Source of the DNA: Tupaia tana
Taxonomy: Eukaryota > Chordata > Mammalia > Scandentia > Tupaiidae
Assembly: GCA_026018925.1 (NCBI GenBank)
Contig: JAKSZU010000004.1
Location: forward strand, 42,782,233 to 42,846,232
Direction: 5' to 3'
DNA: 64,000 nucleotides
This document shows positions 11,915 to 22,255 of the stretch, piece after piece (position 1 is the stretch's first letter; the number at the start of each line of letters is the position of its first letter). The notes under the pieces were generated by a model. The model saw only the letters and a list, made by a program, of their open reading frames with translations, searched no databases and was not told where the DNA came from. The position numbers and the translations under genes are program-made.

Positions 11915-11934
11915 CAGATAGATAGGTGATAGAT
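11881..11934. repeat. (GATA)n microsatellite
   Basis: About twelve near-perfect gata units, after a purine-rich stretch that may be the remains of a SINE tail. Confidence 0.9.
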
Positions 11935-11949
11935 TAGATTGATATTTTT

Positions 11950-12950
11950 GACAGGTCCTGCCAAGTCTCAAGTCTTCTGCTCCAGCCTGTCTGTTACCTA
12001 GGATAAGAGGGACCTGCTATCATTCCCTGCCTGTTTAGTTTGGTCTGGGAACAGAAACCTAGCCTGCCATGCAGGCCTAGCCTCCTATAGCAGCACCCTC
12101 CAACTTGTGCTACTGTAACTCGACTGAATAACTCAACTTTGTTTTTTTATCTTTTTTGGAGAGGTTTTTGCTAGAGGGCACCTGCGCTCGCCAGACAGAC
12201 AGAGAGACAGAGAGATAGAAAGCGAGAAATAACACCGCCCCCACCCCCCCAGAGGGGATGGCCACGCCGCAATCCCTTCTCATCCATTCTCCTCTCGGGA
12301 TCTTAGGCACGCACACACATGCGCCCAGCGTGAGTTTAAGCCACCGGGTCCGGGACTCGAACCACAGTCGACTATGTGGGAGTCCAGCGACATAGCCATT
12401 ACGCTAACTGCTGGTCCCATGAATAACTCAACTTTGATAGATAAAATGTCTCAATAATATCTTGAAGCAGATGCTGTCGAGGTCTCACTCTATATCCCTT
12501 TACTCACTTGAATTCCCCAAGGCTGTAAAGACAGGTTCTTGCATTCTGAAAAGCTCTCATCTCAGGCACCTTCGTTCTCTTCCACCAGAGGATATTAATG
12601 AAGCTTCTCCTCTGTAAGCCAGATGATACTTGGAAGGAGAGGGGAGTTCATACTCTAGGGAACAACTCTTACCTACTGTGGAGTGGAAGTCAGCTTCTGG
12701 ATTGTTCAGCTGACTGGTGTGATGGCTCTATTTCAGGATTGCATAGTTTCTGTGAAGGTCCTCGATAGAACTGAGCTGTACTTTTCCATAGGAGTATCTC
12801 AAACATGAAGGCATATCCCTCATTGACATTTGTCACTTTGCTGCCTCATTTTCCCAAGTAACTACAGGCAGCAAAGTCCTTGCCTCCAAATCTTCATCTG
12901 GAAAATTCAGCCTAAGACTGACCCAAAGAATGTTGTTAAAAATGTGAAAA
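11950..12950 (+). mobile_element. Possible old LTR (unresolved), split by a SINE
   Basis: Two flanks of the SINE at 12142-12419 read as one repeat-like unit. Its end, 'ggcagcaaagtccttgcc' then 'caaatcttcatctgg' and 'cagcctaagactgaccc', resembles ERVL-class LTR 3' ends. I cannot name it. Confidence 0.3.
12142..12419 (-). mobile_element. Family A SINE, young, with target duplication
   Basis: Full-length long form flanked by a perfect 17-bp direct repeat, tgaataactcaactttg, at 12125-12141 and 12420-12436. CpG-rich: 'actcgaacc', 'cgccgcaatccc' and 'tgcgctcgcc' are intact. Belongs to the lineage whose head reads GGGACC with ACTCGAACC (minus-strand view). Confidence 0.95.
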
Positions 12951-12951
12951 T

Positions 12952-13038
12952 GGGGTCAGCAGGTGGCATGGAGGTTAAGGCACTGGATTCCATATGGCCA
13001 ACTTCTGGTTCAAGCCTGGATCTCATGGCTTGAAAACC

Positions 13039-13074
<36 letters not shown>

Positions 13075-13203
13075 CCCAAAGTCCCAAGAAGAAACTGAAA
13101 AAAAGAGATTGTGGCATGACCATCCCCTGGGTGTGTGTGTGTGGGCAGGGGGTGGATTTCTTTCTCTCTGGTAAGTGCATTCACTCTATAGCAAAAGCTA
13201 AAA

Positions 13204-13242
<39 letters not shown>

Positions 13243-13246
13243 ATAG
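12952..13246 (+). mobile_element. Family A SINE with (AAAT)n tail
   Basis: Head 'ggggtcagcaggtggcatgg', 'ggttcaagcctgg', an expanded (TG)n at 13040-13072, body 'agagattgtggcatgacc', end 'ctatagcaaaagc', and a tail that has become (AAAT)n at about 13199-13246. Confidence 0.85.
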
Positions 13247-13247
13247 G

Positions 13248-13612
13248 AATAGTCCCAGTCATGGTGACAAAGATAGTCGTGAGCAGCTATAATACTGGAA
13301 ACATGTGGAAAGGCCTGGCGTTTGGATCCCAAAATAACCTGGACATACCATTTGCACCTGGGGTGCATCCAGAATTCTGGGTGCTTGCCCACGTTGAGGT
13401 CATATGGAAGATTTTGGTTGGGTTTCCCAGTGGCTTGTATACTCTTGGTACACCTGCTAGTGCTGGTGATCCTGTCTGACTGAGGGAGCTGGGAAGAGGA
13501 CAGAACAGGAGAAAGAGTACCCTATTGGGGGTATGTGTCTCTCTTACTTTCTTTCCCTCTCTGTCTCATTCTCTCATTCTGTTTCTTTCATGGAAGAACA
13601 GATAAGTAAAAT
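13248..13612 (+). mobile_element. Long, possibly dimeric family B-like SINE
   Basis: Starts as family B ('catgtggaaaggcctggcgt', 'ttggatccc') and ends as family B ('gagtaccctattgggggt', CT run, 'tttcatggaagaacag'). Between them are about 110 extra bases that include a second 'catatggaagattttggtt' block resembling the B-box region again. It is about 365 bp against about 250 for other copies. Confidence 0.6.
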
Positions 13613-13664
13613 TAAAAAGAATTTTGAAAGGTATTGAGCTTTGAAATGAAATAGCTTATGAAAC

Positions 13665-13749
13665 TATTTGGTTGTTAGAAAAGTCATGACCCATTTTTGC
13701 ATAGAAAGACATACAAAAATACATCATGACTTTTCCCAAAAACTCAATA
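13665..13749. mobile_element. Palindromic mariner-like MITE, family 1
   Basis: An 85-bp element with terminal inverted repeats: left 'tatttggttgttagaaaagt' + catga, right end reading inward 'tattgagtttttgggaaaag' + tcatga. It starts and ends in TA, the target of Tc1/mariner elements. The centre 'catttttgcatagaaa' recurs in the copy at 33684. Confidence 0.7.
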
Positions 13750-15389
13750 CATAAAATAATGATAATGATATTATTAATTATGTACACGGTTAGAAATTAA
13801 TTCATTTGTATAGTGTAAAGATTCATTTAAGAGTAATAACTAGTTTTGCTTTATATTGTATTGTGTTTTAATGAACCACTTGGCCAGTCTGTTCCTTCCA
13901 AAATTAAATGAATACACACAATCAACAAAATTAAGTTATATGAGTCAACCTTAAGTAAAACAGATTTCCGGACAGTATCATATATAGCAAAGAATTTTAT
14001 ACCTTTTTATTTCCTCCTATTTCTCTGGAATCCCCCATCTAGATAAAGAAAAACTTGATAAGAATAGCTTCATTCTGTGAAAAACCTATTGGATAATGTT
14101 TTTTTTATTAGCTATGCTTCATTCTTTTGGATTCACACAGTAAAAAAATTATGACAAAATCTAATCAAAAGAATATTAAAAGGAAATTGTCACCCTCTTT
14201 TCTATAAAATGTAAAACAATTGCTAGCGTGTGCTCTGAAATGATTTACTGTATATATAAGTGAATGGGCACACTGAAAGGCAGATATCTGATGGGTAGGG
14301 GTGATAAATATTCATAAATATAGTTAATACTAAAACATTTTCTTCCCGACTACTTATTCCACTTTACTTATTTCTACTTGCTGGAGTGGTAGACATATTA
14401 AAATATTAATTTTCCGCTTTACTGGAATGATTTCAGAGTCAAGTGCCATTAAAATTCTGAATGTAAATATGAAAAAAAGAGGATATGGCTCACACTAATC
14501 CTCTTCATTGGTTTTTTTAAACTATTTGCTTTTTTAATAAAAAGATACTGTTTCAAAAATTTTAATTGCTTTGGGAGATGTATGCAGACTAGGAAAGGTG
14601 GCACCGTCTTTTGAAATGTTCTCTTGTCACTCAGAAAGCCTAGACAGTCCCCTACCAAAGGCTTCTAAAACAAAGGGAAGCTTTTGGGAGACAGGATAAA
14701 CATGCGATGTCCAAGGCCACATTTCACTGCCATGAAGAGCTCTTCCTCTGTCCTCTGCCCTTTTATAAGTTACTACAATGTCAATTAGAGGAACAGGTTG
14801 AAAAACACCATGCAGGGCAACTCTGTGTGTGTGAAGCAATTGCTCACCCTTAGCAGGCTTGGAGCACTGACCAGAAGGAGGATTTAAAGCTCTGATTCTG
14901 AGCTTTGTCATTGTTACTGGCCAAAGGGGATTATACACTATGAATTAGGAATTTAACCCCATGCGAAGGAGATGTCATGATTTCCATCAGGTATTCTTTT
15001 ATCTTTTGGTTTTCTTTGTTTTAACAGCTAAATCTAAGTAGGCTTGGTTGTAATAGCACAAATAATCTATTGCTAAACCACAGAGACATGCATACACCCA
15101 TCCACACACAATAAATTACTCTTCTGAATCTACTTTAATAAATGCTGTTTTAAAAAACCTGTAGTTCCATGGTCTGTTCCTTCCATGACCGTGCTACCTT
15201 ATGGCCTTGCTATACAGAAACTGCTACTGAGGCCTCTTCCCTGTGAGGAATAGCCATGATCTGAACTAGTTTCTGTGGAAAACTTCAATAGGGATTAGCA
15301 GTGGAGCTCCCACCCAATGCAGTAACAGCTTCCACCTCTTTCATTTTCCCTTTGCATATCTCAATGCCATTCATGTTCCATTGATAACA
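13750..15389. other. Unassigned sequence, richer and repeat-free at 14560-14950
   Basis: No gene can be supported. Positions 14560-14950 differ from the surroundings in having balanced composition and no repeat signature, and they hold a 103-codon minus-strand frame (14627-14938) with no recognisable domain or splice context. Confidence 0.45.
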
Positions 15390-15628
15390 AGTAGCTTAAA
15401 TTTCCTGAGCCCTGCGTAGTTCTAGGCAGTTTGCATATATTAACTAATTTAATACTTACAACCACCTTATGAAATAGATGGTATTCTTATTATCTCCACT
15501 TAACAGAGAGATGAAGTAATTATCTCAAGGTCACACAGCTAATAAGAAACAGAAAAAATCCCAAGCAGCCTACCTCTAGCACTCCTGCTTTTCACCACAG
15601 TGATACACTACCTTGCCTGATTATGGAA
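15390..15628 (-). mobile_element. MIR SINE, well preserved
   Basis: Reverse MIR: 'gttctaggcagtttgcatat', 'acttacaaccaccttatgaa', 'ttatctccacttaacagag', 'aaggtcacacagctaataag', ending near 'tgatacactaccttgcct'. Confidence 0.9.
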
Positions 15629-15724
15629 CAAAAAAGATGCACACCTTCTCTTTTCTTCTTTCTGATAGTACAAATATCCCATACTTTTCTGCTTTGACTA
15701 TTGCATTGTCTAGATTTAAACTGT

Positions 15725-16246
15725 CATAAAAAAAGAAATTGCCAGAGATTGTGAGCACTCATCAGAGAGAGAGAGAAGGAAAAGAAGAAAGCACCACTCC
15801 ACCTGCCATGGGGCATGGTCATGCTGCATATCCTTCTCCATCTCTCCCTTCTTTCAAGACTTACAGCATGCAGGGAACCAGCAGTTAGTGTAATGGCTAT
15901 GTCGCTGGACTCCCACGTAGTCGACCGCAGTTCGCGTCCCGGACCCGGTGGCTTAAAACTCACGCCGGGCATGTGTGCGTGCATGCCCAAGATCCCGAGA
16001 GGAGAATGGAGGAGAAGGGATTGCGGCGTGACCATCCCCCCTGGGGGGTGATTTCTCGCTTTCTGTCTCTGTCTCTCTCTGTCTGTCTGGCGAGTGCACG
16101 CGCCCTATAGCAAAAACCTCTCCAAAAAAAAAGACTTACAGCATGCAGACACATGTGCCTGGCATGATTCTTAAGCTACTGGGTCTGAGACTTGAACGTG
16201 ACGGTCAGACATGTGGGATTAGTTTCCCACCACCAGCCCATGAACT
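15725..16246 (-). mobile_element. Old family A SINE interrupted by a younger copy
   Basis: The left part (15725-15873) carries the purine-rich end and body; the right part (16149-16246) carries the reverse head ending 'ccaccaccagccc'. The two join exactly when the insert and one target copy are removed. Confidence 0.85.
15874..16131 (+). mobile_element. Family A SINE, young, nested in an older copy
   Basis: Flanked by a perfect 17-bp repeat, agacttacagcatgcag, at 15857-15873 and 16132-16148. Begins ggaaccagcagttag and keeps 'gttcgcgtcccgg', the mark of the GGAACC lineage. Ends 'ctatagcaaaaacctctcc' plus A-run. Confidence 0.95.
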
Positions 16247-16249
16247 GGC

Positions 16250-16992
16250 CTGATGTTGTTTTGGAGAGCTAAAAACCCTGACAGGCAGATGGATGAAAAT
16301 TAGCTGAGAAAACCGAAGTGACAAAAGAAACATTGTTATGACAACATGAGATAATCAATATTATTTACCCTTTTGGAGATAACTGCTGTTTCCTCATATG
16401 AACATAGGAGGAGGTGCTCGGTTATTTATTTATCCATTCATTCTTTTGTTCATTTCTTTGTTTGCTTTTTTCTAGATATTGTACTTTAGTATAAATGTTA
16501 GATATTATTATGATTAATATTAGGTGCTGATAACATCAGATTTATGCAACCTATGTTGGTTAGTTCTTTGATCAATACATAGTATAAAATGTTCACAATA
16601 GGTTACCATATAATACAGGAATTATTATAGTCAATGTGTGGAGTAAAAATTATCTTGTGCCCTTGTAAATAAGCTTAAACTAATTTTTTTAAAAGTATTT
16701 TACTAGGAGATGTCAATCTACTGCATGTCCTAAGATGTTGATTTCAGCCACCAACATTAGTTACAACATAACTCAGTCTGACATCAATAATCTAGCTCTA
16801 ATTAATTCATTATAGCTTATTCTAGTTCTAATTAAATCAATGTAGGCTTTATTAATATTGGAATTACAGCTACAGCTCCATTCACATTATAGGCACTCTT
16901 ACTTCAAGGTATACTAAATTATTTATACTCTTTGAATGTTTCATGTAGTTTTCTTTTTTTAATTTTTTTTTTATTTTTGCTTTTGTGTGTGT

Positions 16993-17027
<35 letters not shown>

Positions 17028-17030
17028 TCT
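16250..17030. other. Unassigned sequence ending in a long poly-T
   Basis: No gene. A (TG)n/T run at about 16985-17027 may be a remnant of a reverse retrotransposon tail. Confidence 0.5.
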
Positions 17031-17034
17031 TTCT

Positions 17035-17330
17035 CCTTACATACTTTTTCCTCCTCCTGGAATGCTTCTACTTCAGCAGTTCATACATATCTGTTAAAAC
17101 TCAATAAAATATCACCTCACACTGATTTTCTGTGTTTTCCTTGCCTTCAGTATTATATAACTTTATTTTATCATCTCAATGCACCTTTACTTTACCTCAG
17201 CCAAAATTTAAAATGCTAATTTTGGATTTAGTTTTCCTTCATCATCACAAGAGTATATGTTCTAGGTAAACACAGGCCATATTTTATATGATGTTAAAAG
17301 AAACTGTCTTATCAATAGATGAAATGTTTA
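17035..17330 (+). mobile_element. L2 3'-region fragment
   Basis: 'cctcctcctggaatgcttct' matches the L2 'ctgcctggaatgctctt' block; later 'aataaaatatcacctcacac' matches 'caaatgtcacctcctc'. Confidence 0.65.
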
Positions 17331-17389
17331 AGATGTAGCACAATAATCAGTAACCATATTTATTAGCATATGTTATGTAACGATAGAGG

Positions 17390-17935
17390 CCTGCAGTAGA
17401 CAGATTTCTGAGGTGGCCAAGTCTGCAGCGCCCTTCTGTACATGCCTTCTATAATCTGCTACCCTTGAGTATGGGTAGAAGCTGTGACTACAATAGGATT
17501 GTTCTATAATTATATTACAAATATATGGCTCCATCTACCAGACTATAGCAAGAGTTGGAAAGATAGATTCACTCTAGCTGATACACAAGAATATCACTGT
17601 CATCCTGCAAATTGCCAAAGAAAACAAAGTTGCAAGAAAATGTTGGTGGCCAGTGAAAGCTGAGAATGGTCACTGACTTGCAGATAACAACAATGCAAAG
17701 GCGATGTATTGTGCTAAATTGAAAGCAGTGAGGTTGCAAGAGGACCCCAATCCCAAGCTAAAAATCACCACCCTGGCTGGCATCTTGATTTCGAAATGGT
17801 GAGACCCTGGAGAGGATCCAGCTAAACATGTCAGACTCTTGAACCATGAAAAGTGTTAGATAAAAATATAAATGGTTTAAAGACACTGAGTTTTCGCACT
17901 TTATTATACCCAAAAAGACTAATCCAAGGATGAAC
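17390..17935 (+). mobile_element. MaLR/ERVL-type LTR
   Basis: 'ctgctacccttgagtatggg' near the start; later 'ggctggcatcttgatttcg', 'gagaccctggagaggatcca', 'gctaaacatg' and 'ttaaagacactgagtttt' follow the layout of MLT-type LTRs ('gctgacaccttgatt...gagaccc...cagctaagc...taagttt'). Subfamily not determined. Confidence 0.6.
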
Positions 17936-17954
17936 ATACTTTTTAAAAGGCAGA

Positions 17955-18180
17955 GACAGGGGCCTGATTATGGCTCCATGGTAACAAGAGCTAAAAACAT
18001 GGGAAGGTCTGTGGTTGGTGACCTAAGAACTTTCTATACAAGTTGAGTTCAAGCATGTAACCACGACACAGGCAGACTAAGTCTGGCTGTGGACTGCAGC
18101 ATGAACTCCCTATTAGGGGTCTCTCTCTCTCTGTCTCTTGTGAGAGAACTGAGTAAACATATGTATATGGCAGGGACAAA
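17955..18180 (+). mobile_element. Family B SINE
   Basis: 'ggggcctgattatggctcca', 'catgggaaggtctgtggtt', 'gactaagtctggctgtgga', then 'ctattaggggtctctctctc' and 'tctcttgtgagaga'. Confidence 0.7.
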
Positions 18181-19559
18181 TGATATACATCAAACTCTTG
18201 TTAATAACTTTACTATTTAAGTTACTTCTTATTTAATTCATGTATATCCTACCTATAGCCTACATCGGCTTACTGACAGTTTCTAGTTCTGTATGCATCT
18301 GGTTTATTTAAAATGCTATAAAAAATAAAGATATTATCTACTAAATAAAAATATTCATTTATGCATATTTGTTTATATGTTTGATTATTCATATCTGCTT
18401 TTCACTCTAAATACTTAACACCCCTTAAATAGCTTCTAACATCTCTTGATCAAAGTCATTTCCCACTAATAATAATTTATTAATATTTTGTATAAGAGTA
18501 CTACTTAGAGATTGATCATTATTTTCTTCCCACTAAGCTGAGAATTAAAATATAAACTATGAAAATGAAGTAAATAAAATTAAATACAAGAAATAAATTT
18601 ATAATACGTTAATTGATATTATAATAGATTACCAAGATTCAATGATATTTTACTTTCTGAATGAATATTTAAAACAAAACTGGTAATTATTTTTTCTTTC
18701 TGAGATTATGTTTTTTTAATCTGAAGAAAGTTGATTAAAATGAACATTTTAATGTTCCCTTACTTTAGAAATGTTAATTTTAGTACTATGTAAGTATTAC
18801 AAATAACCTAATACTTATTAACACATTTTAATAATGTAATAAATAGAATATCCATAATATTTCATATTCTTTATATATGTGATCTAAGGAAAGAGTACTA
18901 CAGAGAAATCTTTTGCTAGTTTGAAATTTAGAAAATCTTTAGGACACAGCATGGCATAAAGTTTATGAATATGTCACTAGTATAATTAATAGTTGTGTTG
19001 AATTTTATTTCTACCAATCATTTCTGTTAATTGGACTATCTTTTTCACTTCTCCAGCATTTTGTTTCTTTAAAAAATGGGTGTAATTGATATCTATATAA
19101 AGGTGATCTGCAAATAAATTACTTATTAGAGTAATTGCTCCACAAATTGTATCAGTTTATTTTTTTCTTATGTATCATTTTATGTTTTCATATTCTAGCT
19201 ACTTATCCTTTATTTCCTATAATTATAAAAGAAAAATTACAACTGCAATATTTTATTCCTCTCTAATTTATAATTACATGTAATATTTCAAAATGATTTG
19301 AAACTCAGAAATATTATGAAATAAGTGTTCTCAGAATGGCAATTATTGCATCATTTTATATTTAGAAAATTTAAATATGCCTAAATGGATGCTGGATACA
19401 CAATTGGATACATAAATCCAAATTAAGTTGTATATTTTGGGAATGAAGCAAAATTGAGCAGTACCATGAAATACAATTAATATAAAAATAGAATCATAAT
19501 GACTTCACAAATTTTTGAACTTTACTGACTAAAAGAAATATTAAAGAAATATTTGTTCT
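18181..19559. other. Very AT-rich unassigned sequence
   Basis: About 1.4 kb dominated by A and T with stop codons in all frames. No repeat recognised. Confidence 0.6.
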
Positions 19560-20070
19560 GGAATTCCATTTCTGGACAGGTGAGATCTGTATCCCCTTTT
19601 CTGGAATTTTGGCTGTCTCTCTGAATGCCAGAAGTCATACAGTATCAATTTTCTGTCTATTAAAAGAAAAATAAATAAACAGCTAACTTAATAGAGTAGA
19701 GTTTTAATGGAGTAAACCTTAACAGATTTAAATCAGGCAGTTGTCCCCATACTTCTGGAAAACTCCGGCCAGCCTCATGGTCAACTAGGCATTTAAGACA
19801 GTGGAACAGGAAAGTGTTATACAAAAAAGGTAAGTGAGGGAGTGAAGTAGAGAAATCATTGGTTACATTTTGAACTTTGCCTGTATTAACATGGTTTAAA
19901 GGGTGGGATGCCTATGATTGACTAAAGCCTAGCTGCTGTGATTGGCTGTAACCTAGCAACCAGCTCAGACAAACAGCCTAACATGCACAGTTTCCCCTTA
20001 TCCATAGGAATCAAAGTGTGGGAGTACAACGGCTGTTTTAGGCCAAGATAGTTTATTTCTTTCTTTTTCT
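19560..20070. other. Unassigned, possibly LTR-like
   Basis: Contains 'gtgattggctgtaacctag' and 'tatgattgactaaagcc', CCAAT-like boxes often seen in LTR U3 regions, but no termini were found. Confidence 0.3.
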
Positions 20071-20082
20071 TTTTCTTTTTTA

Positions 20083-20172
20083 CAATTAAAGTATGAATTT
20101 ATTTTGGTACAAGAACTTTTTGAAATTTATACATAGTTTTTCCATTACATGTTTTTCCATGAGCTCTTTTCT
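20083..20172 (-). mobile_element. Mariner-like MITE, family 2
   Basis: Read on the minus strand: 'gctcatggaaaaacatg', 'aactatgtataaatttcaaa', 'ttcttgtaccaaaataaatt'. The same order occurs at 37992 and 53243. Confidence 0.6.
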
Positions 20173-20197
20173 TTTTGTTTGTATCTGAAACACTTTC

Positions 20198-20203
20198 ATT
20201 CAT

Positions 20204-20234
<31 letters not shown>

Positions 20235-20246
20235 TCTATTTATTTA
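20198..20246. repeat. (TTTA)n microsatellite
   Basis: About eleven units with one variant. Confidence 0.9.
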
Positions 20247-20302
20247 ACATGGCCCATGCCTTAGGAGACTACAAGCTACCATTTTTGATGATTCTTCTCA
20301 TT

Positions 20303-20558
20303 TTTTAAAAAATCTTTTATTTATTTTAAAAATATTACCACATTGTGCATGTGTTTGCCAGAGAGAGACATAAAAAGGGAGCGGAGAAAGCATCCCCTGG
20401 GAATGATCACACCACAGTGCTCTCCTCCTCTGTTCTCTGTTAGGATTTGGGGCACATGCATACACATGCCTGGCATGTCTCACAAGCTGCTGGGTCTGGG
20501 GTTTGTATTGCTCAGTTGGCTACATGGGATCTAACTGCTTTAGGCCCCAAGCTGGCCC
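20303..20558 (-). mobile_element. Family A SINE, old
   Basis: Poly-T side first, 'gtgtttgccagagagagaca', 'gcatcccctgggaatgatca', 'aagctgctgggtctggggt', head ending 'aggccccaagctggccc'. CpG mostly lost. Confidence 0.8.
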
Positions 20559-20559
20559 T

Positions 20560-20985
20560 CCTCTTCTTACTGTTGAGTGACTTACCATACCTGGGTAACT
20601 GATCACACCCAGTGAGAGTAAGCATTGCATAATGTTACCTCCAGCCTACTCCCTTTAGCTCTAAAGATGAGGTGAAGTTTGTATTATTTTATGATTGTCA
20701 CTATAAAAAAGTAGAGAAAAAATACTTTGAAAGCTTTGGATCCAGGAAGGAACTAAAATTATACATTGGTCTTTCAAAGCCTGAATGGATGATAACTGTG
20801 GGTCGGGGAACAGAAAGGAAAGCCTGTAAATGGTTCTGTTTCCTAGGAAGGACAAGCCCCTTCCCCTTTTGTAGTAGCTGAAGATCAGTTTAAGAGAGAT
20901 CCTGCAGAAAGCATGCATCACTGTCACTGTCTTATTCCAGGTCTCCCAGTACTACCACTGTAATCACACCATCCATACCTTCTCC
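20560..20985. other. Unassigned sequence
   Basis: Two overlapping opposite-strand frames (20661-20927) have no recognisable product. Confidence 0.5.
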
Positions 20986-20999
20986 TGCTCAGTCTTCTG

Positions 21000-21045
21000 G
21001 AGAGGTTTTTTGTTTTTTTTGTTTGTTTGTTTGTTTGTTTGTTTT

Positions 21046-21094
<49 letters not shown>

Positions 21095-21335
21095 CACTAT
21101 AGGGCGCGTGCGCTCGCCAGACAGACAGAGAGAGACATAGAGACAGAAAGCGAGAAATCACCCCCCAGGGGGGATGGTCACGCCGCAATCCCTTCTCCTC
21201 CATTCTCCTCTCGGGATCTTGGGCACGCACGCACACGCGCCCGGCGTGAGTTGTAAGCCACCGGGTCCGAGACGCGAACCGCGGTCGACTACGTGGGAGT
21301 CCAGCGACATAGCCATTACGCTAACTGCTGGTTCC
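21000..21335 (-). mobile_element. Family A SINE, very young, with duplicated tail block
   Basis: Target repeat ctcagtcttctg at 20988-20999 and 21336-21347. CpG-rich body with 'gacgcgaaccgcggtcgac' and 'gagttgtaagcc', shared only with the copy at 27830. The tail is odd: poly-T of more than 30 bases, then ggagag, then (TTTG)n, then ggagagg again, so the tail-end block is present twice. Confidence 0.95.
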
Positions 21336-21364
21336 CTCAGTCTTCTGTAAAAAATATCTTGTTA

Positions 21365-21545
21365 GGGTTATAATTCTGGACTTTAGAGTCAGGTTTCAAT
21401 TTTACTCTCTGTTCATTGCCTCTTTGCTAATTGACCCAAGATTTCACTTTCATGATACCTAGACTTGTTATCAGTAAAATCAAGGTAATAATGTCAATAA
21501 TATAGACCTTTTTTCAGTAAATGAAATAAGAATTTATAAAATATC
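21365..21545 (+). mobile_element. MIR SINE
   Basis: 'ggactttagagtcaggtttc' (consensus 'gctctggagtcagactgcc'), 'gctaattgacccaagatttc', 'tatcagtaaaatcaaggtaa'. Confidence 0.75.
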
Positions 21546-21659
21546 TTTCATAGAATATGAAGAATATGCACACTAAATACCAGCTCTTACCACCTAGATA
21601 GTTGAGATCTAATTCTTTTCCTTTATTTTCTAACCCAAGTAAGAGACTAAAAATAATGT

Positions 21660-21840
21660 TGAACACCTAAAGTATGGTAAGCAGCAATTTAATAATTTAG
21701 ATATATTATTTAAGTATCATAATCTGTGAAATTTCTGTATTCTAAATTTTTATCTGAGGAAACCAAGGTACAGAGAAATCACATTGCTGAATAGGTAAAT
21801 CAAGCCCGTTCACCAAAATATGTTAAAGAGAATCCCTGCT
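21660..21840 (-). mobile_element. MIR SINE
   Basis: 'aagtatcataatctgtga', 'tctgaggaaaccaaggtaca', 'gagaaatcacattgctgaat' follow the reverse MIR order. Confidence 0.65.
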
Positions 21841-22119
21841 TTTCCATACCATGTTGCTTTCCCTCATCTTTTTCTAATATACATATCTAAATGTAGTTTT
21901 GGGCCAAAACATAATTTATATCGCTCTTACTTATATATATATAGAACTTTTATTACCATTTTCTTTACCTATTTTGCCACATAAAAAAAGCCTTTATAAT
22001 GCCTTCAATGATAATTTTACTAGTAGTAAGTATATTTATTTATATCTAAATGAGGATTCCAGTGATTGAATGCATCAATATGTAATAAAGAAACTCAGTT
22101 GAACTAATATTTATATGGT

Positions 22120-22255
22120 TGTTTTTAGAATACTTTCAAAGTCCATCTCATCTGTCATTTTATCTAATTCTCACAACCACCCTATAAAACAGGCCCAGCA
22201 GATGTAATACAACTTTAGAGTGGGTTGGGGAAATACATGATAGAAGCAAAATAAA
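22120..22255 (-). mobile_element. MIR fragment
   Basis: 'tttatctaattctcacaacc' and 'accctataaaacaggcc' match the reverse MIR 'atttaatcctcacaaccaccctatgagg' block. Confidence 0.6.

Noticed and set aside
15874-15960. tRNA gene at a SINE head
   Set aside because: A- and B-box-like motifs are present, but the region does not fold into a complete tRNA by eye and belongs to a dispersed SINE with tail and target duplication.
16932-17219. 95-codon frame with long Phe run
   Set aside because: Created by a poly-T tract followed by an L2 fragment.
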